Assembly: GCF_965232925.1 (NCBI RefSeq)
Contig: NZ_CBDDRA010000011.1
Location: forward strand, 100,201-164,200
Origin: Tumidithrix helvetica
GTDB taxonomy: Bacteria; Cyanobacteriota; Cyanobacteriia; Pseudanabaenales; Pseudanabaenaceae
Length of the DNA: 64,000 nucleotides
Reading direction: 5' to 3'
The notes beneath the pieces are model-generated. The model was not told where the DNA came from, made no database searches, and worked only from the letters and a program-made list of their open reading frames with translations. Numbering within the stretch: the first letter of the stretch is position 1; each line of letters starts with the position of its first letter. A program made the translations under genes and the position numbers. Below, in pieces: positions 20,701 to 28,503 of this stretch.

Positions 20701-23700
20701 GAACAGGAGATCTATCGGGTACTAGTACTGTAGAACTGCAATTGAATGATGGTACGGCAACAGGCAGCGTGATTCCGCCTACTTATGCTCAAACCAAAGG
20801 AGCCAGCAGTTCTGCAACTCCATATCTAGTCCCCGCAGCCCCGGGTGTTAGCTTTACATCAATTCTGACAGTGGGCGACAGCATCGGTGGCTATAAGATG
20901 GTCGGCATACCCGACGGTCTTGGTTCTTTTGACAACGGCGACGGCACCTTCACACTGTTGATGAACCATGAGATAGGTGGCGCTGTTGCCAACGGTTTAG
21001 CCAGCCCCTTAGGTTCCACCCGCGCTCACGGCAACGCAGGTGCCTTTGTCTCGCAGTGGACTATCAACAAGTCGGATCTTTCGGTCGTAAAGGTTGAAGA
21101 CTTCCTAGCCGACGACATCAGCCTTTTCCTAAGCAACAACAACCCTTCCACAGGAACTGCCCACTCTGGCTTTTTGGCAGGCGACACCACCTTGATCAGC
21201 CGCCTCTGCTCGGCAGATTTGGCAGCACCTGGAGCTTATCTATACAAAGCCGCCGATGGCACCGTCTACGGAACCACAGCCCGCATCTTCCAGAGCGGCG
21301 AGGAATCTGGAGGCATTGCTAGCGGATTTGCGTCAGGCATCTCTGGCGATCTCGGCCTAGAGGGAACTGTCCACTTCGGTCGGCAGTTCGCGTTCGTTGC
21401 CACTGACGACCCCAACACTGCTCAAAACGATACCCGCACCGCTTATGAGCTACCCCATGCTGGGCTGTTCTCATGGGAGAACAACTTGGCTAACCCCTAT
21501 GCCCAGCGCAAGACCATCGTCGCTGGCATGGACGACAGTACTGGTGGTCAGGTCTACTTCTGGATTGGCGAGAAGCAAACAACTGGCAATGTTGTCGAGC
21601 GAGCAGGACTGACCCGTCAAAGCGATCGCGACAATTTGTACGTCGTTCGGGTAGACAATCTGATACCTGATGCTACTGGAGCCACAAACGAAATTCGGGA
21701 TGTTCCACTTAGCGGTCAGTTCTCTCTACAGAAAGAAGGCGATGTATCTGGGCTTACGTTTGCAGAGCTTGAAGGTCTGAGTGATAGCAAGGGAGCTACT
21801 CAGTTCTTCCGTCCTGAAGATGGCGTTTGGGATCCTAATAATCCCAGAGACTTCTACTTTGTCACAACTGATCGCTATGACCAAGTCAAGGATGGGGTCG
21901 GAACTCAGGTTGGTCGCAGCCGCCTCTATCGCCTTCGATTCGACGATATCACCCAACCCGAACTCGGAGGTACGATCGAGGCTCTGCTCGATGGCAGTGA
22001 GGCTGGGAACATGTTTGACAATATGACCATGGATCGCTACGGTCACATTCTGATTCAGGAAGATGTTGGCAATCAACAGCACCTTGGCAAAATTTGGCAG
22101 TACGACATTGCTACCGATACCCTCAAGCTAATTGCACAACATGACCCAGCTCGTTTTGGTGATATTGGGGTTCCTGCTGTGGCTCCCTTTAGCCAAGATG
22201 AAGAGTCCTCTGGCATCATTGATGCTCAAGATATTCTCGGTGCGGGTTGGTTCTTACTGGACGTTCAGGCTCATTACCCGCTTCCTGGGGAACTGGTAGA
22301 GGGCGGGCAGCTTCTTGCCTTCTTTAATCCCGATACTTATGCCTCTTCGTTACTGGACTACAACAACGCGCCAATTACAGTTACTTTTGCTCCTGGCGAA
22401 ACATTCAAGGATGTGCAGATTCCAATTTTTGGAGATACCAATCCTGAAAGTGATGAAACAATTAAGCTGAGTCTCAAAAACCCCAGCCCTGGCACATTGG
22501 TAGGTATCAATCAACCCACGGCGGTCTTGACAGTTTTGAATGATGATGTCAATAGCGCCCCAGTTCTGACGGGCACTCCTGCAATCCTTGCTGCTGGAAC
22601 AGAAGACACAACCTACAAGATCTCGGCGGCAGACCTGCTAGCTGGCTTTACAGATGCTGATTACGATTTCCTCCTTGTATCCGATCTGACGGCTACCAAC
22701 GGTACGTTAATCAACAACGGCGATCGCACCTATAGCTTCACACCAAATGCTAACTTCAACGGTACGATCGACCTGAGTTACAACGTCATCGATGGCAAGG
22801 GTGGTTCTATTGCGGCAACTCAATCCTTCGCGATCGCTGCCGTTAACGACGCACCAGTTCTCATCGCAGGAGATCTCACCCGCAAAATCAGTGGCAACCT
22901 CAGCCAGGCGATCTCTGGGATTAGCATCAGCGACATCGATGGAGGCGAAACACCCAATGCTACGGTTCAAGTCACGCTCAGCGCAACCAAAGGCGTTCTC
23001 ACCCTAGGCACGATCGCTGGATTAACAGGAACTACCACTGGCAGCAACATCACCTTTAACGGCACGATCGCTGATATTAACGCAGCCCTAGCAACCCTTA
23101 CCTACCAAGGCAATCCGAATGTCTTCGGACTTGGTGCAGATACGATTAACCTTACTGTCAACGACCTAGGCAACACTGGCAGCGGTGGTTCTTTGACGGA
23201 TAGTAAAGCGATCGCTCTGAACATTTACAACACCCAAAACGGCACGAGTGGCAACGACATTTTCGCTGCTACGCCTTATCCCGACGAAATCCTTGCTGGA
23301 GATGGAAGCGATCGCGTCATTGCCGATATCTTCAACCTCCAACAAAACGACATTCTCGACGGTGGCACTGGCAGCGATCGGCTGACGATCTTTGGTGGTA
23401 CCTCCTCTGACAATCTCACGCTCAATATCTCAGATACTGGCGTCGATCTACTTACGGGTCTTCCCAATCTCAGTGGGACCACTATTAATAATTTCGAGAT
23501 CTTTGATTTCAGCAATTTCCTTGGTAGTCTCACTGCCACAGGTAGCAGTCAAGCCGACGAAATTCTCGGAGGCTTTGGCAACGATATCCTCGATGGTGGT
23601 GCGGGGAATGACAAGCTCAAAGGTGGGACGGGCGACGATCGTTATATTGTCGATTCCACAGGTGACATCGTAACGGAGCTAGCAAACGAAGGTATCGATA

Positions 23701-24701
23701 CCGTTCAATCGAGCGTCAACTGGATACTGGGTAATAATCTAGAAAATTTGACGCTGGCTGGTAACGCCATTTCGGGTACGGGTAACAGCCTAAACAACAT
23801 CATGATTGGTAACAACCTTAACAACACGCTCAGTGGTGGAATAGGTGACGACACCCTCGATGGTGGTTTAGGCGCTGACAGCATGAATGGCGGGTTAGGT
23901 AACGATACCTACATCGTCGATAACATTAATGATGCCATCACTGATTTTTTAGGGATGGATACTGTGTTCTCTAGCATTGACTGGACTTTGGGTAGCAACT
24001 TAGAGAATCTCACCCTCACGGGTGCTGGCGATATCAACGGAACTGGCAACAATCTCAAAAATGCGATTGCTGGCAACAGTGGCAACAACATTCTCAATGG
24101 TGGAACCAATGCTGACTCCCTTATCGGCAGTGCTGGTGATGATACCTATATCGTCGATAACACAGGCGATCTAGTCACCGAGTTGACCAACGAAGGAACA
24201 GATACGATTCTTTCGAGTGTTACCCGTACGTTGGAGGCAAATGTGGAAAACCTCACCCTGACAGGAACCAGTTCTATCAGCGGCATTGGTAACGATCTTG
24301 ACAACACGCTCCTAGGAAATAGCGGCAACAACACCCTCACTGGTGGGTTAGGTGCAGATATGCTTGTTGGCGGGAAAGGCAATGACACGCTCAACTTGGG
24401 GCTCAATGATGTCGCTGTTGATAAGGTTGTCTACAACCTCGGCGATGGCAGCGACTCAGTGAATCAATTCATGCGCGGGCTCGGAGGAGATCTCCTCCAG
24501 TTCAACGGAATTGCTGCCGTTGATGTGCGAACGGTTAATGGCAATACACAGTTCCGTCTAGGTGATGGCGTTACTGGTAATGCTGGGTTTGGTAGTGGTT
24601 CGCTCTTGCTAACGTTGAATGGAGTCAATGGGTTTACGGCTGGCAATATTAACGACAATATCTTAGTTGGCTCAACTCCCACAGTCTTCCAATTTAGCTA
24701 A
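14778..24701 (+). CDS. Giant secreted RTX protein with nuclease, 5'-nucleotidase, phytase-like and PhoX-like domains
   Basis: 3307 residues. An N-terminal beta domain (1-210) and a Calx-beta domain (213-323) come first, then an OB-fold-like region (330-590). An endonuclease/exonuclease/phosphatase domain follows (600-885), with Asn607 and Glu609 in FNVEN, LEEIQDN, GDLND and His876 in SDHDP. Next come a 5'-nucleotidase-like domain (892-1530; GNHEFDLG, GGGHERL), an esterase-like phytase-type domain (1545-1945), and a Calx-beta domain split by a DUF839/PhoX-like domain (about 1998-2526). Cadherin-like repeats (2590-2810) and calcium-binding GGxGxDxL repeats (2820-3270) close the protein. There is no signal peptide; the C-terminal repeats imply type I secretion. 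The combination should free phosphate from DNA, nucleotides and phosphoesters outside the cell. In the 5'-nucleotidase domain the first metal motif is altered (LLHYYGESG), so that activity is uncertain. Confidence 0.88.
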   Translation: MAPTILNSGDVAFLSLIADNPDTFSFVLLADIDAGTIINVTDNGWLSTGSLRTGEGVLQYVAPTAQTVGTVISYVDGGTNTGWTNISGGTSFALSTSGDSLIAFQGELTGSGSATTSVSPSVLAALTINRSTFDANATSSNTSALPNGLTVGVNAVAVGQASSEFDNSRYTGPTTFASVAEARTAINTASNWTGSDTATTNFSGIFSIGASTNPIVNLSVSTSVGSETGTTVITLEAIASSAVTGDQTLTIAVNGLGITTGDYTLSNNVITIANGATTGSVTFTVVDDVLSEGTETATLSISNPSSGISLGSTTSLNITIADNDVVAGAIRIHDIQGAGHISAYAGQTVTGVEGIVTAIASNGFYLQDPNPDANDATSEGIFVFTSSAPTVLVGDSVLVSGNVSEFRPGGSAANLTITEIVSPVITKLSSGNALPAATILGNGGRSIPNQIISNDAASGSVENASTVFDPAQDGIDFYESLEGMLVQVNNPVATSPTANFGSSEEIWVLADNGANATSLTSQGGSLITASDFNPERIQIDDLNSSLVLPDVNVGAQLSSITGVVNYDFNNYEVLVSTAPTVVQPSTLQKEVTNLTSSATQLTVATFNVENLDPSDTSFNAIASAIVANMKSPDIINLEEIQDNNGATNDGTVDANETLQKLIDAIAAAGGPTYEYRQINPVNNQDGGEPGGNIRVAFLFNPNRVSFVEGSLERLTDTNLADGDAFASSRKPLVGKFVFNQQEVTVIGNHFNSKGGDQPLFGPNQPPALNSEAQRNQQATIVKDYVQGLLATNPSANIVVAGDLNDFEFSNPLTILESGGLNTLVETLPANDRYTYNFQGNAQVLDQILVSNNLSNKLDGFDVVHINSEFADQVSDHDPSVARFNLPAPNQASYTLQLLHYYGESGLLGVETAPIMGALIDKFDDQYSNTLVIGEGDSYIPGPWLVGGSDPSLNAVPGIGSTALGRPDIAIMNAFGTDVSALGNHEFDLGSPVLQSAIAPSGAWTGAQFPLITSNLNFSADSSLRGLADASLGGTATNAFAGQEASAIKGKIAPYTVVTQGGEKIGIVGATTYDLLSKTSPNGTVPKDDGIPSTDDLQEVAAYIQASVDALKALGINKIVMVDQLDTIERNKALAPLVSGIDVMIAGGGHERLGDATDMAVGFNGHSADFVDTYPIVTAGSDGKTTLIVTTDTEYSYLGRLVVDFDANGEIILPNLDPLINGAYASTEANLQAAYGTTQTADEIIASSTIGSKVDAITDAINNVIVSKDGNIFGYTNVYLEGDRAFGRAQEVNLGDITADANLFKAKEALGNDAVLISLKNGGGIRASIGAIGEDGEKEPPSASSVKPAGAISQLDVENALRFDNKLMVFDTTAQGLLNILNYAAGLAPGNGGYAQLGGIRFSYDPTKSVGARVQDVAIYDLDGSLVAKVVDNGVILPSAPATISVVVLNFTANGGDGYPIKANADNFRYLLNDGTLSAPINEALDFTAVANVPANTLGEQKAFEDFLREFHGTPQTAYSVADTSASLDQRIQNLAVRQDEVFTNVANYNFTNLPTLGTTSSGQELLLGGFSGLYFQGLADNGNLKFVTNTDRGPNGDPTGPNRPFYLPDFQPEIVSFELNRSTGEIMITNRTGLFRPDGTTPLTGLPNLQAGPNGTAYTDEIAVDLNGAVLPNDPLGADLEGIVVAANGDYWMVDEYRPAIYHFDVNGKLLDRFIPEGTAAAPNPDAPDGTFGTEALPEVYAQRRNNRGFEAIALEGNKLYAFIQSAIDNPDNAGDTTSRNSRNLRILEFDTVSETVTGEYIYLLDSISASGNAKTDKLGDAVSLGNGKFAVVERDDLATSASNKLIYQIDLSAATNIYNASFTFPAGKTTIEQLTPDELASAGINVVSKSLIANAAQYGYTGVEKLEGLALIGPNQLALINDNDFNVSGNSPTEKLGILELSKSLPVSAIDFSGANYSVTEGNGSTTATVRITRTGDLSGTSTVELQLNDGTATGSVIPPTYAQTKGASSSATPYLVPAAPGVSFTSILTVGDSIGGYKMVGIPDGLGSFDNGDGTFTLLMNHEIGGAVANGLASPLGSTRAHGNAGAFVSQWTINKSDLSVVKVEDFLADDISLFLSNNNPSTGTAHSGFLAGDTTLISRLCSADLAAPGAYLYKAADGTVYGTTARIFQSGEESGGIASGFASGISGDLGLEGTVHFGRQFAFVATDDPNTAQNDTRTAYELPHAGLFSWENNLANPYAQRKTIVAGMDDSTGGQVYFWIGEKQTTGNVVERAGLTRQSDRDNLYVVRVDNLIPDATGATNEIRDVPLSGQFSLQKEGDVSGLTFAELEGLSDSKGATQFFRPEDGVWDPNNPRDFYFVTTDRYDQVKDGVGTQVGRSRLYRLRFDDITQPELGGTIEALLDGSEAGNMFDNMTMDRYGHILIQEDVGNQQHLGKIWQYDIATDTLKLIAQHDPARFGDIGVPAVAPFSQDEESSGIIDAQDILGAGWFLLDVQAHYPLPGELVEGGQLLAFFNPDTYASSLLDYNNAPITVTFAPGETFKDVQIPIFGDTNPESDETIKLSLKNPSPGTLVGINQPTAVLTVLNDDVNSAPVLTGTPAILAAGTEDTTYKISAADLLAGFTDADYDFLLVSDLTATNGTLINNGDRTYSFTPNANFNGTIDLSYNVIDGKGGSIAATQSFAIAAVNDAPVLIAGDLTRKISGNLSQAISGISISDIDGGETPNATVQVTLSATKGVLTLGTIAGLTGTTTGSNITFNGTIADINAALATLTYQGNPNVFGLGADTINLTVNDLGNTGSGGSLTDSKAIALNIYNTQNGTSGNDIFAATPYPDEILAGDGSDRVIADIFNLQQNDILDGGTGSDRLTIFGGTSSDNLTLNISDTGVDLLTGLPNLSGTTINNFEIFDFSNFLGSLTATGSSQADEILGGFGNDILDGGAGNDKLKGGTGDDRYIVDSTGDIVTELANEGIDTVQSSVNWILGNNLENLTLAGNAISGTGNSLNNIMIGNNLNNTLSGGIGDDTLDGGLGADSMNGGLGNDTYIVDNINDAITDFLGMDTVFSSIDWTLGSNLENLTLTGAGDINGTGNNLKNAIAGNSGNNILNGGTNADSLIGSAGDDTYIVDNTGDLVTELTNEGTDTILSSVTRTLEANVENLTLTGTSSISGIGNDLDNTLLGNSGNNTLTGGLGADMLVGGKGNDTLNLGLNDVAVDKVVYNLGDGSDSVNQFMRGLGGDLLQFNGIAAVDVRTVNGNTQFRLGDGVTGNAGFGSGSLLLTLNGVNGFTAGNINDNILVGSTPTVFQFS

Positions 24702-24777
24702 AATCCCATAGCAGTCCCATTCGTGCAGTTCCTCGGATTTTTAGCAGTCCTATTGGAATTGAGAAATTAGCTGGTTT

Positions 24778-24812
24778 AGATCCCCGACTTTTTCTGAAAA
24801 AGTCGGGGATCT
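24778..24812. terminator. Palindromic hairpin after the giant gene
   Basis: AGATCCCCGACTTTTT and AAAAAGTCGGGGATCT pair perfectly around a 3-nt loop. Hairpins of this sequence type are dispersed in cyanobacteria; position suggests termination of the giant gene. There is no long U-run. Confidence 0.55.
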
Positions 24813-24918
24813 TGCATTTACGAATGTAAAATACATGGGTAGAGCTTGCTGAAAAAGGTGGAACCCCTGAAAAAGCTAGTTTTTCAAGAGCCTGTACAGT
24901 CCGAACCTCTCTTAGCCC

Positions 24919-25650
24919 ATGATGACCCAAGACGCTACCGCAGGACAAGCAGATATATTTCTCGCTCAGTTAGCGATCTATCGCTTACTGCCTACCTTTA
25001 AGCGAGAATCTGCAATCGATCGCGCGATCGCCAACCTTAGTCTCAGTCCAGAAGAAATTAACCTAGCCTTACAACAGTTTCAGCAGCGCTATCAATTAAC
25101 GACACAGGAAGCCTTACAGAATTATTGCCGCGTTTATAACTTAACCGATCGACAATTACAGGCAATCGCCCTACGCGAATTTAAAGTCGAAAAATTTAAG
25201 CAGAAAACTTGGGAAAATCGCCTAGAATCAACCTTTTTGAATCGCAGAGCCACCCTAGATCGAGCTGTCTACTCCTTGATTCGCCACAAAAATCCCGAGC
25301 TTTTGCAAGAACTTTTCTTTCGCATTCAAGAAGGAGAGCAATCCTTTCACGAACTTGCATCTCTATACTCGCAGGGGGTTGAAACCCAAACAGGAGGAAT
25401 GATTGGACCTATAGCGCTCAGTAAACTGCATCCACTTATGGCAGAGAAACTCCGCAACAGCCGTCCGCAACAGATACATCCTCCGTTTCTGTTAGAGGAA
25501 TGGTTTGTGATCTTGCGGCTAGAGAAATTCCTACCCGCACAATTTGACGAGCAGACCAAGCACATTTTACTCAATCAACTGTTTGAGGAATTTTTGCAGG
25601 AACAAAATACAGCGCCGATCGGCAATTCCCCTACACTGTCACCAAATTAA
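24919..25650 (+). CDS. Parvulin-type peptidylprolyl isomerase-like protein
   Basis: 243 residues. The N-terminal half is helical (SurA-like chaperone helices), with NLSLSPEEINLALQQF and a repeated basic helix. A parvulin-like domain follows at about 125-225, shown by FFRIQEGEQSFHELASLYS and TQTGGMIGPIALSKLHPLM, then EEWFVILRLEKFLPA. It is likely to be cytoplasmic because no signal peptide is seen. From family knowledge, such proteins in cyanobacteria are often encoded beside type I secretion genes and RTX substrates. Its position directly after the giant RTX gene fits a role in folding or export of that protein. The HlyB/HlyD-like exporter itself is not in the window. Confidence 0.72.
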   Translation: MMTQDATAGQADIFLAQLAIYRLLPTFKRESAIDRAIANLSLSPEEINLALQQFQQRYQLTTQEALQNYCRVYNLTDRQLQAIALREFKVEKFKQKTWENRLESTFLNRRATLDRAVYSLIRHKNPELLQELFFRIQEGEQSFHELASLYSQGVETQTGGMIGPIALSKLHPLMAEKLRNSRPQQIHPPFLLEEWFVILRLEKFLPAQFDEQTKHILLNQLFEEFLQEQNTAPIGNSPTLSPN

Positions 25651-25706
25651 TCGCTGCAAACTGCGAAACCTCACCCGCATCATTTTTGCGTCAAAGCCAG
25701 AAGTCT

Positions 25707-26192
25707 TTATTGAAAATCAAAGTCTTCAGATTTGCCACCACTTTTATGGATGAGTCTGACGTTAGAAATCACCATCGTTTTTTCTAGCGCTTTAGCCATA
25801 TCGTAGATCGTCAGCGCCGCAACGGTCGCAGCCGTGAAAGCTTCCATCTCCACGCCTGTCTCAGCTTTGGTCGTTACCTCTGCTTCAATTTGATACCCTG
25901 GGATGTTTTCATCTAAAAGAATACGAACATCAATACCCGTAAGAGGTAGAGGGTGACAGAGAGGAATTAAGGTGGCAGTATGCTTGGCAGCCATGATCCC
26001 TGCTAGTCGCGCTGTACCCAAAACATCCCCTTTTTTAACATCCCCCGCCTGAATGGCATCGAGAGTTGTAGTCTTCATGGAAATTTCACACACCGCGATC
26101 GCGCGTCTTAGGGTTTGCGGCTTGTCAGAGACATCAACCATGCGAGCAGTACCAGTTGAGTCGAGATGTGTGAGGGCTTGAGCAGATGTCAT
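25707..26192 (-). CDS. moaC: Cyclic pyranopterin monophosphate synthase
   Basis: Acts with MoaA in the first step of molybdenum cofactor synthesis, forming cyclic pyranopterin monophosphate. The 161-residue length is usual. Motifs present are LIPLCHPLPLTGID, EVTTKAETGVEMEAFTAATV, the catalytic Asp in TIYDMAKAL, and the C-terminal RLIHKSGGKSEDF. The ATG at 26190-26192 opens the conserved THLDSTGTARMVDVSDK. No other moa gene is nearby. Confidence 0.95.
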   Translation of the reverse strand: MTSAQALTHLDSTGTARMVDVSDKPQTLRRAIAVCEISMKTTTLDAIQAGDVKKGDVLGTARLAGIMAAKHTATLIPLCHPLPLTGIDVRILLDENIPGYQIEAEVTTKAETGVEMEAFTAATVAALTIYDMAKALEKTMVISNVRLIHKSGGKSEDFDFQ

Positions 26193-26339
26193 AAACAGAA
26201 GTACGTTAAATGCGACAAGATAAGCGTGACTAGGGTAGAAAGCTACGTGAAAGAACTAAGCAAAAAGCTAAAATTCAGAAAAAGGCAAAAAAGCTACATG
26301 TAAATCATTCTGCCCCTGCTTATTTTGCCACCTTACCGT

Positions 26340-26975
26340 ATGACTAAACCATCAGATCGACTTAACCAGTCCATAACAATTCAAATCGATCGCTTAGCGA
26401 CCACCCAAGCGATCGCCCAGCAACTTGCCAATTTACTCCAGCGTGGCACAATCCTGTTGCTAGAAGGCAACCTCGGCAGCGGGAAAACCACTTTTGTCCA
26501 AGCACTAGGCAAAGGTTTAGGCATTCAAATACCCATTACTAGCCCCACATTCACGCTCATTGACGAATATGACTGCGGGCGCATCCCCCTCTATCATATC
26601 GATCTCTACCGTCTTGAGGGCGAACAAATTTACCACCTCCACCTCCAAGAATATTGGCGCGGTCATGATTTTCCCTTGGGTGTGGTAGCGATCGAATGGT
26701 CAAATCGACTCCCCCAATTGCCCGAACATTATATAAAAATTGAGCTAGCGATCGCGCCTGAAATTTGCGCTCAGGACCCGCTAAAAGACAACGCCACATC
26801 AGCAAGCTTAAAAGATGCTGCACCAAGTATTGGAGTAGATTTAGAAGAAATTGAGCTCGATCCCCAAAGCGATCGCCAGATTACATTTACGATTTGTGGC
26901 AGCCAGTACGAGACAATTCAACAGTTTGTCAACTCGTTACCTACTCCACATCCTCTTTCAAAGCGGCAGACTTAA
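26340..26975 (+). CDS. tsaE: tRNA threonylcarbamoyladenosine biosynthesis ATPase TsaE
   Basis: ATPase partner of TsaB/TsaD in making the t6A37 modification of ANN-decoding tRNAs. Walker A is GNLGSGKTT near residue 50, then TSPTFTLIDEY, YHIDLYRLEG and AIEWSNRLPQLP. The ATG at 26340 is preferred to a TTG five codons upstream. A C-terminal extension of about 50 residues beyond the usual end is poorly conserved. The 3' end overlaps the convergent tatA gene by 35 bp. Confidence 0.9.
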   Translation: MTKPSDRLNQSITIQIDRLATTQAIAQQLANLLQRGTILLLEGNLGSGKTTFVQALGKGLGIQIPITSPTFTLIDEYDCGRIPLYHIDLYRLEGEQIYHLHLQEYWRGHDFPLGVVAIEWSNRLPQLPEHYIKIELAIAPEICAQDPLKDNATSASLKDAAPSIGVDLEEIELDPQSDRQITFTICGSQYETIQQFVNSLPTPHPLSKRQT

Positions 26976-27165
26976 GCACTTCCGTAGAACGCGTTGATGG
27001 CTCGACTGTTTCTACTTTTTTATCTGAGCTTTGCCTAAACTCATCTCGAAACCCCTGTACGGTTTTTCCTAAGCTTTGCCCAAGCTCTGGTAATTTCTTT
27101 GCCCCAAAAATGGCGATCGCCACCACTGAAATCACAGCAACTTCAGGCCAGCCAATACCAAACAT
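26941..27165 (-). CDS. tatA: Twin-arginine translocase subunit TatA/TatE
   Basis: Pore-forming component of the Tat system, which exports folded proteins across thylakoid and plasma membranes. The 74 residues have one N-terminal membrane helix (about 4-21, PEVAVISVVAIAIFGAKKLP), then the FGAKKLPELG hinge and an amphipathic helix (GKTVQGFRDEF), ending in a charged tail. It is convergent with tsaE and shares 35 bp with it. tatC is not in the window. Confidence 0.92.
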   Translation of the reverse strand: MFGIGWPEVAVISVVAIAIFGAKKLPELGQSLGKTVQGFRDEFRQSSDKKVETVEPSTRSTEVLKSAALKEDVE

Positions 27166-27260
27166 GTGATGTACCCCTCTTGATTCAATATTGAGATCTG
27201 CTATGCTCTCTATTCTCTACGCAAAATGAATTTAGTAAACTTAGTTTTTATTTTGTTCCT

Positions 27261-27788
27261 ATGGAGTCAGTCATTACTTGGGCACTTGGTGGTACTTCCC
27301 CCGACACTGAAACCAATCTGGCACGCATTGCCCAGTGGTGGTCAGATTTAGCAGGGCAAGAAATTATCTGGAAACAACGTCCAATTCCTGCAAGTGGTAA
27401 TCCCCAAGACATTAGTTGGGATCAGCAAAAATTTGATGAAACCTTTGCGATCCAGACACCACAACTGCGAGGGATCACGCTTTACTGGCGTAAGCCCACA
27501 GCTGAAGAGGAACGTAACATTACCGTCTCGAAACTCGAACTCGATCTATTTAACCAACAGCTAGATATATTTCCTGCGTCGGGCAATAACTATCAAATTC
27601 GGCTGACCCTACCGAAAATTGTCTACCAAGCGATCGAGCTAAACAATCCTCAATTTGGTTGCGTGACCGCACCGAATGGCAATGCTGTGGTTTTATTTCG
27701 AGACGATAGCCAAAGGCTAGATGTGAAAATCAATCTTGATGCAGCAAACTTGACACTTTTACAGCAAAAGTTGGCACAAAATAGCTAA
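27261..27788 (+). CDS. Conserved cyanobacterial-type protein of unknown function
   Basis: I do not recognise a named domain. The 175 residues have no signal peptide and no membrane segment. Alternating polar/hydrophobic strands (GITLYWRKP, NYQIRLTLPKIVY, NAVVLFRDDSQRLDVKINL) suggest a soluble beta-rich protein, with a helical start (NLARIAQWWSDLAG). The codon use matches neighbouring core genes, and the ATG follows an A/T-rich leader. It stands alone between tatA and the TerB gene. Confidence 0.6.
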   Translation: MESVITWALGGTSPDTETNLARIAQWWSDLAGQEIIWKQRPIPASGNPQDISWDQQKFDETFAIQTPQLRGITLYWRKPTAEEERNITVSKLELDLFNQQLDIFPASGNNYQIRLTLPKIVYQAIELNNPQFGCVTAPNGNAVVLFRDDSQRLDVKINLDAANLTLLQQKLAQNS

Positions 27789-28016
27789 GACGATTTCTAA
27801 AAATTGAAACACCCAATCATTTGACTTTGACTTCGCTCAGCTAGCGTTGGCTGAGTCAGGATAGTTTTAGGGAAATTATCCAACCTAATCGTTACCTAAT
27901 CGATATAGACTACATTACATATTTTGTTTAAGTTTGAAATTCTTTCATGAATCTTAAACCTCGGTTTAGCTTATGATTTCACTTAGTTGCAGGTCCTAAG
28001 GAGTTAAAGCTGTATT

Positions 28017-28502
28017 ATGCCCACCCAACCATTACCCCCTCCGATTAATCCTCGCCAGATGGACATCTTGCGTGCCGTGGCAGCAATGGCTTGGGCTGAT
28101 GGACAGTTAGAACCTGATGAAATTAGACTCATGTTAGATGAGTTTGTGGTTCTGTTTGCGAAGTCAGAGGCGGAAAAACCCACCTTAAAGCAAAGTTTAC
28201 GAGAATATTTCGATCAAAATTTGCCCTTAGATGAAATAATTCCTCAAATCAAACGGGTCGAAGATCGTAAGTTAGTGCTTCGCCTTGCTTATCAGGTAAT
28301 TCAGGCGAGTCGTCGTCGTCCTGACGAACCTAGGGTAAATCTCGATGAAGCTGCCGCATACCAAAGGCTTGTGCGTATGTTGGACTTATCCGCAGATGAC
28401 GTAGCAGATATTGAAGCGTCTGTAATTCCTACAGATGAAACTCAATCTACAGGCATCATTAAAGCCTTAGCCGCAAGATTGCACAATTTAATCAGTAGCT
28501 AG
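28017..28502 (+). CDS. TerB-like helical protein
   Basis: A 161-residue helical protein resembling the tellurite-resistance TerB/DUF533 superfamily. The core AVAAMAWADGQLEPDEIRLM contains the acidic DGQLEPDE loop typical of that fold. A second acidic helix pair with VNLDEAAAYQRLVRML follows. The start is supported by AAGGAG about 10 nt upstream. It ends one base before the Crp/Fnr gene begins, so the two form an operon; a sensor or accessory role with that regulator is plausible but not shown. Confidence 0.7.
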   Translation: MPTQPLPPPINPRQMDILRAVAAMAWADGQLEPDEIRLMLDEFVVLFAKSEAEKPTLKQSLREYFDQNLPLDEIIPQIKRVEDRKLVLRLAYQVIQASRRRPDEPRVNLDEAAAYQRLVRMLDLSADDVADIEASVIPTDETQSTGIIKALAARLHNLISS

Positions 28503-28503
28503 T

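Noticed and set aside
14753..24682. Many open frames on the opposite strand and in other frames of the giant gene
   Set aside because: They are by-products of its repetitive Gly/Thr/Asn/Asp-rich codons, have no recognisable domains, and the sense frame is fully explained by known domains.
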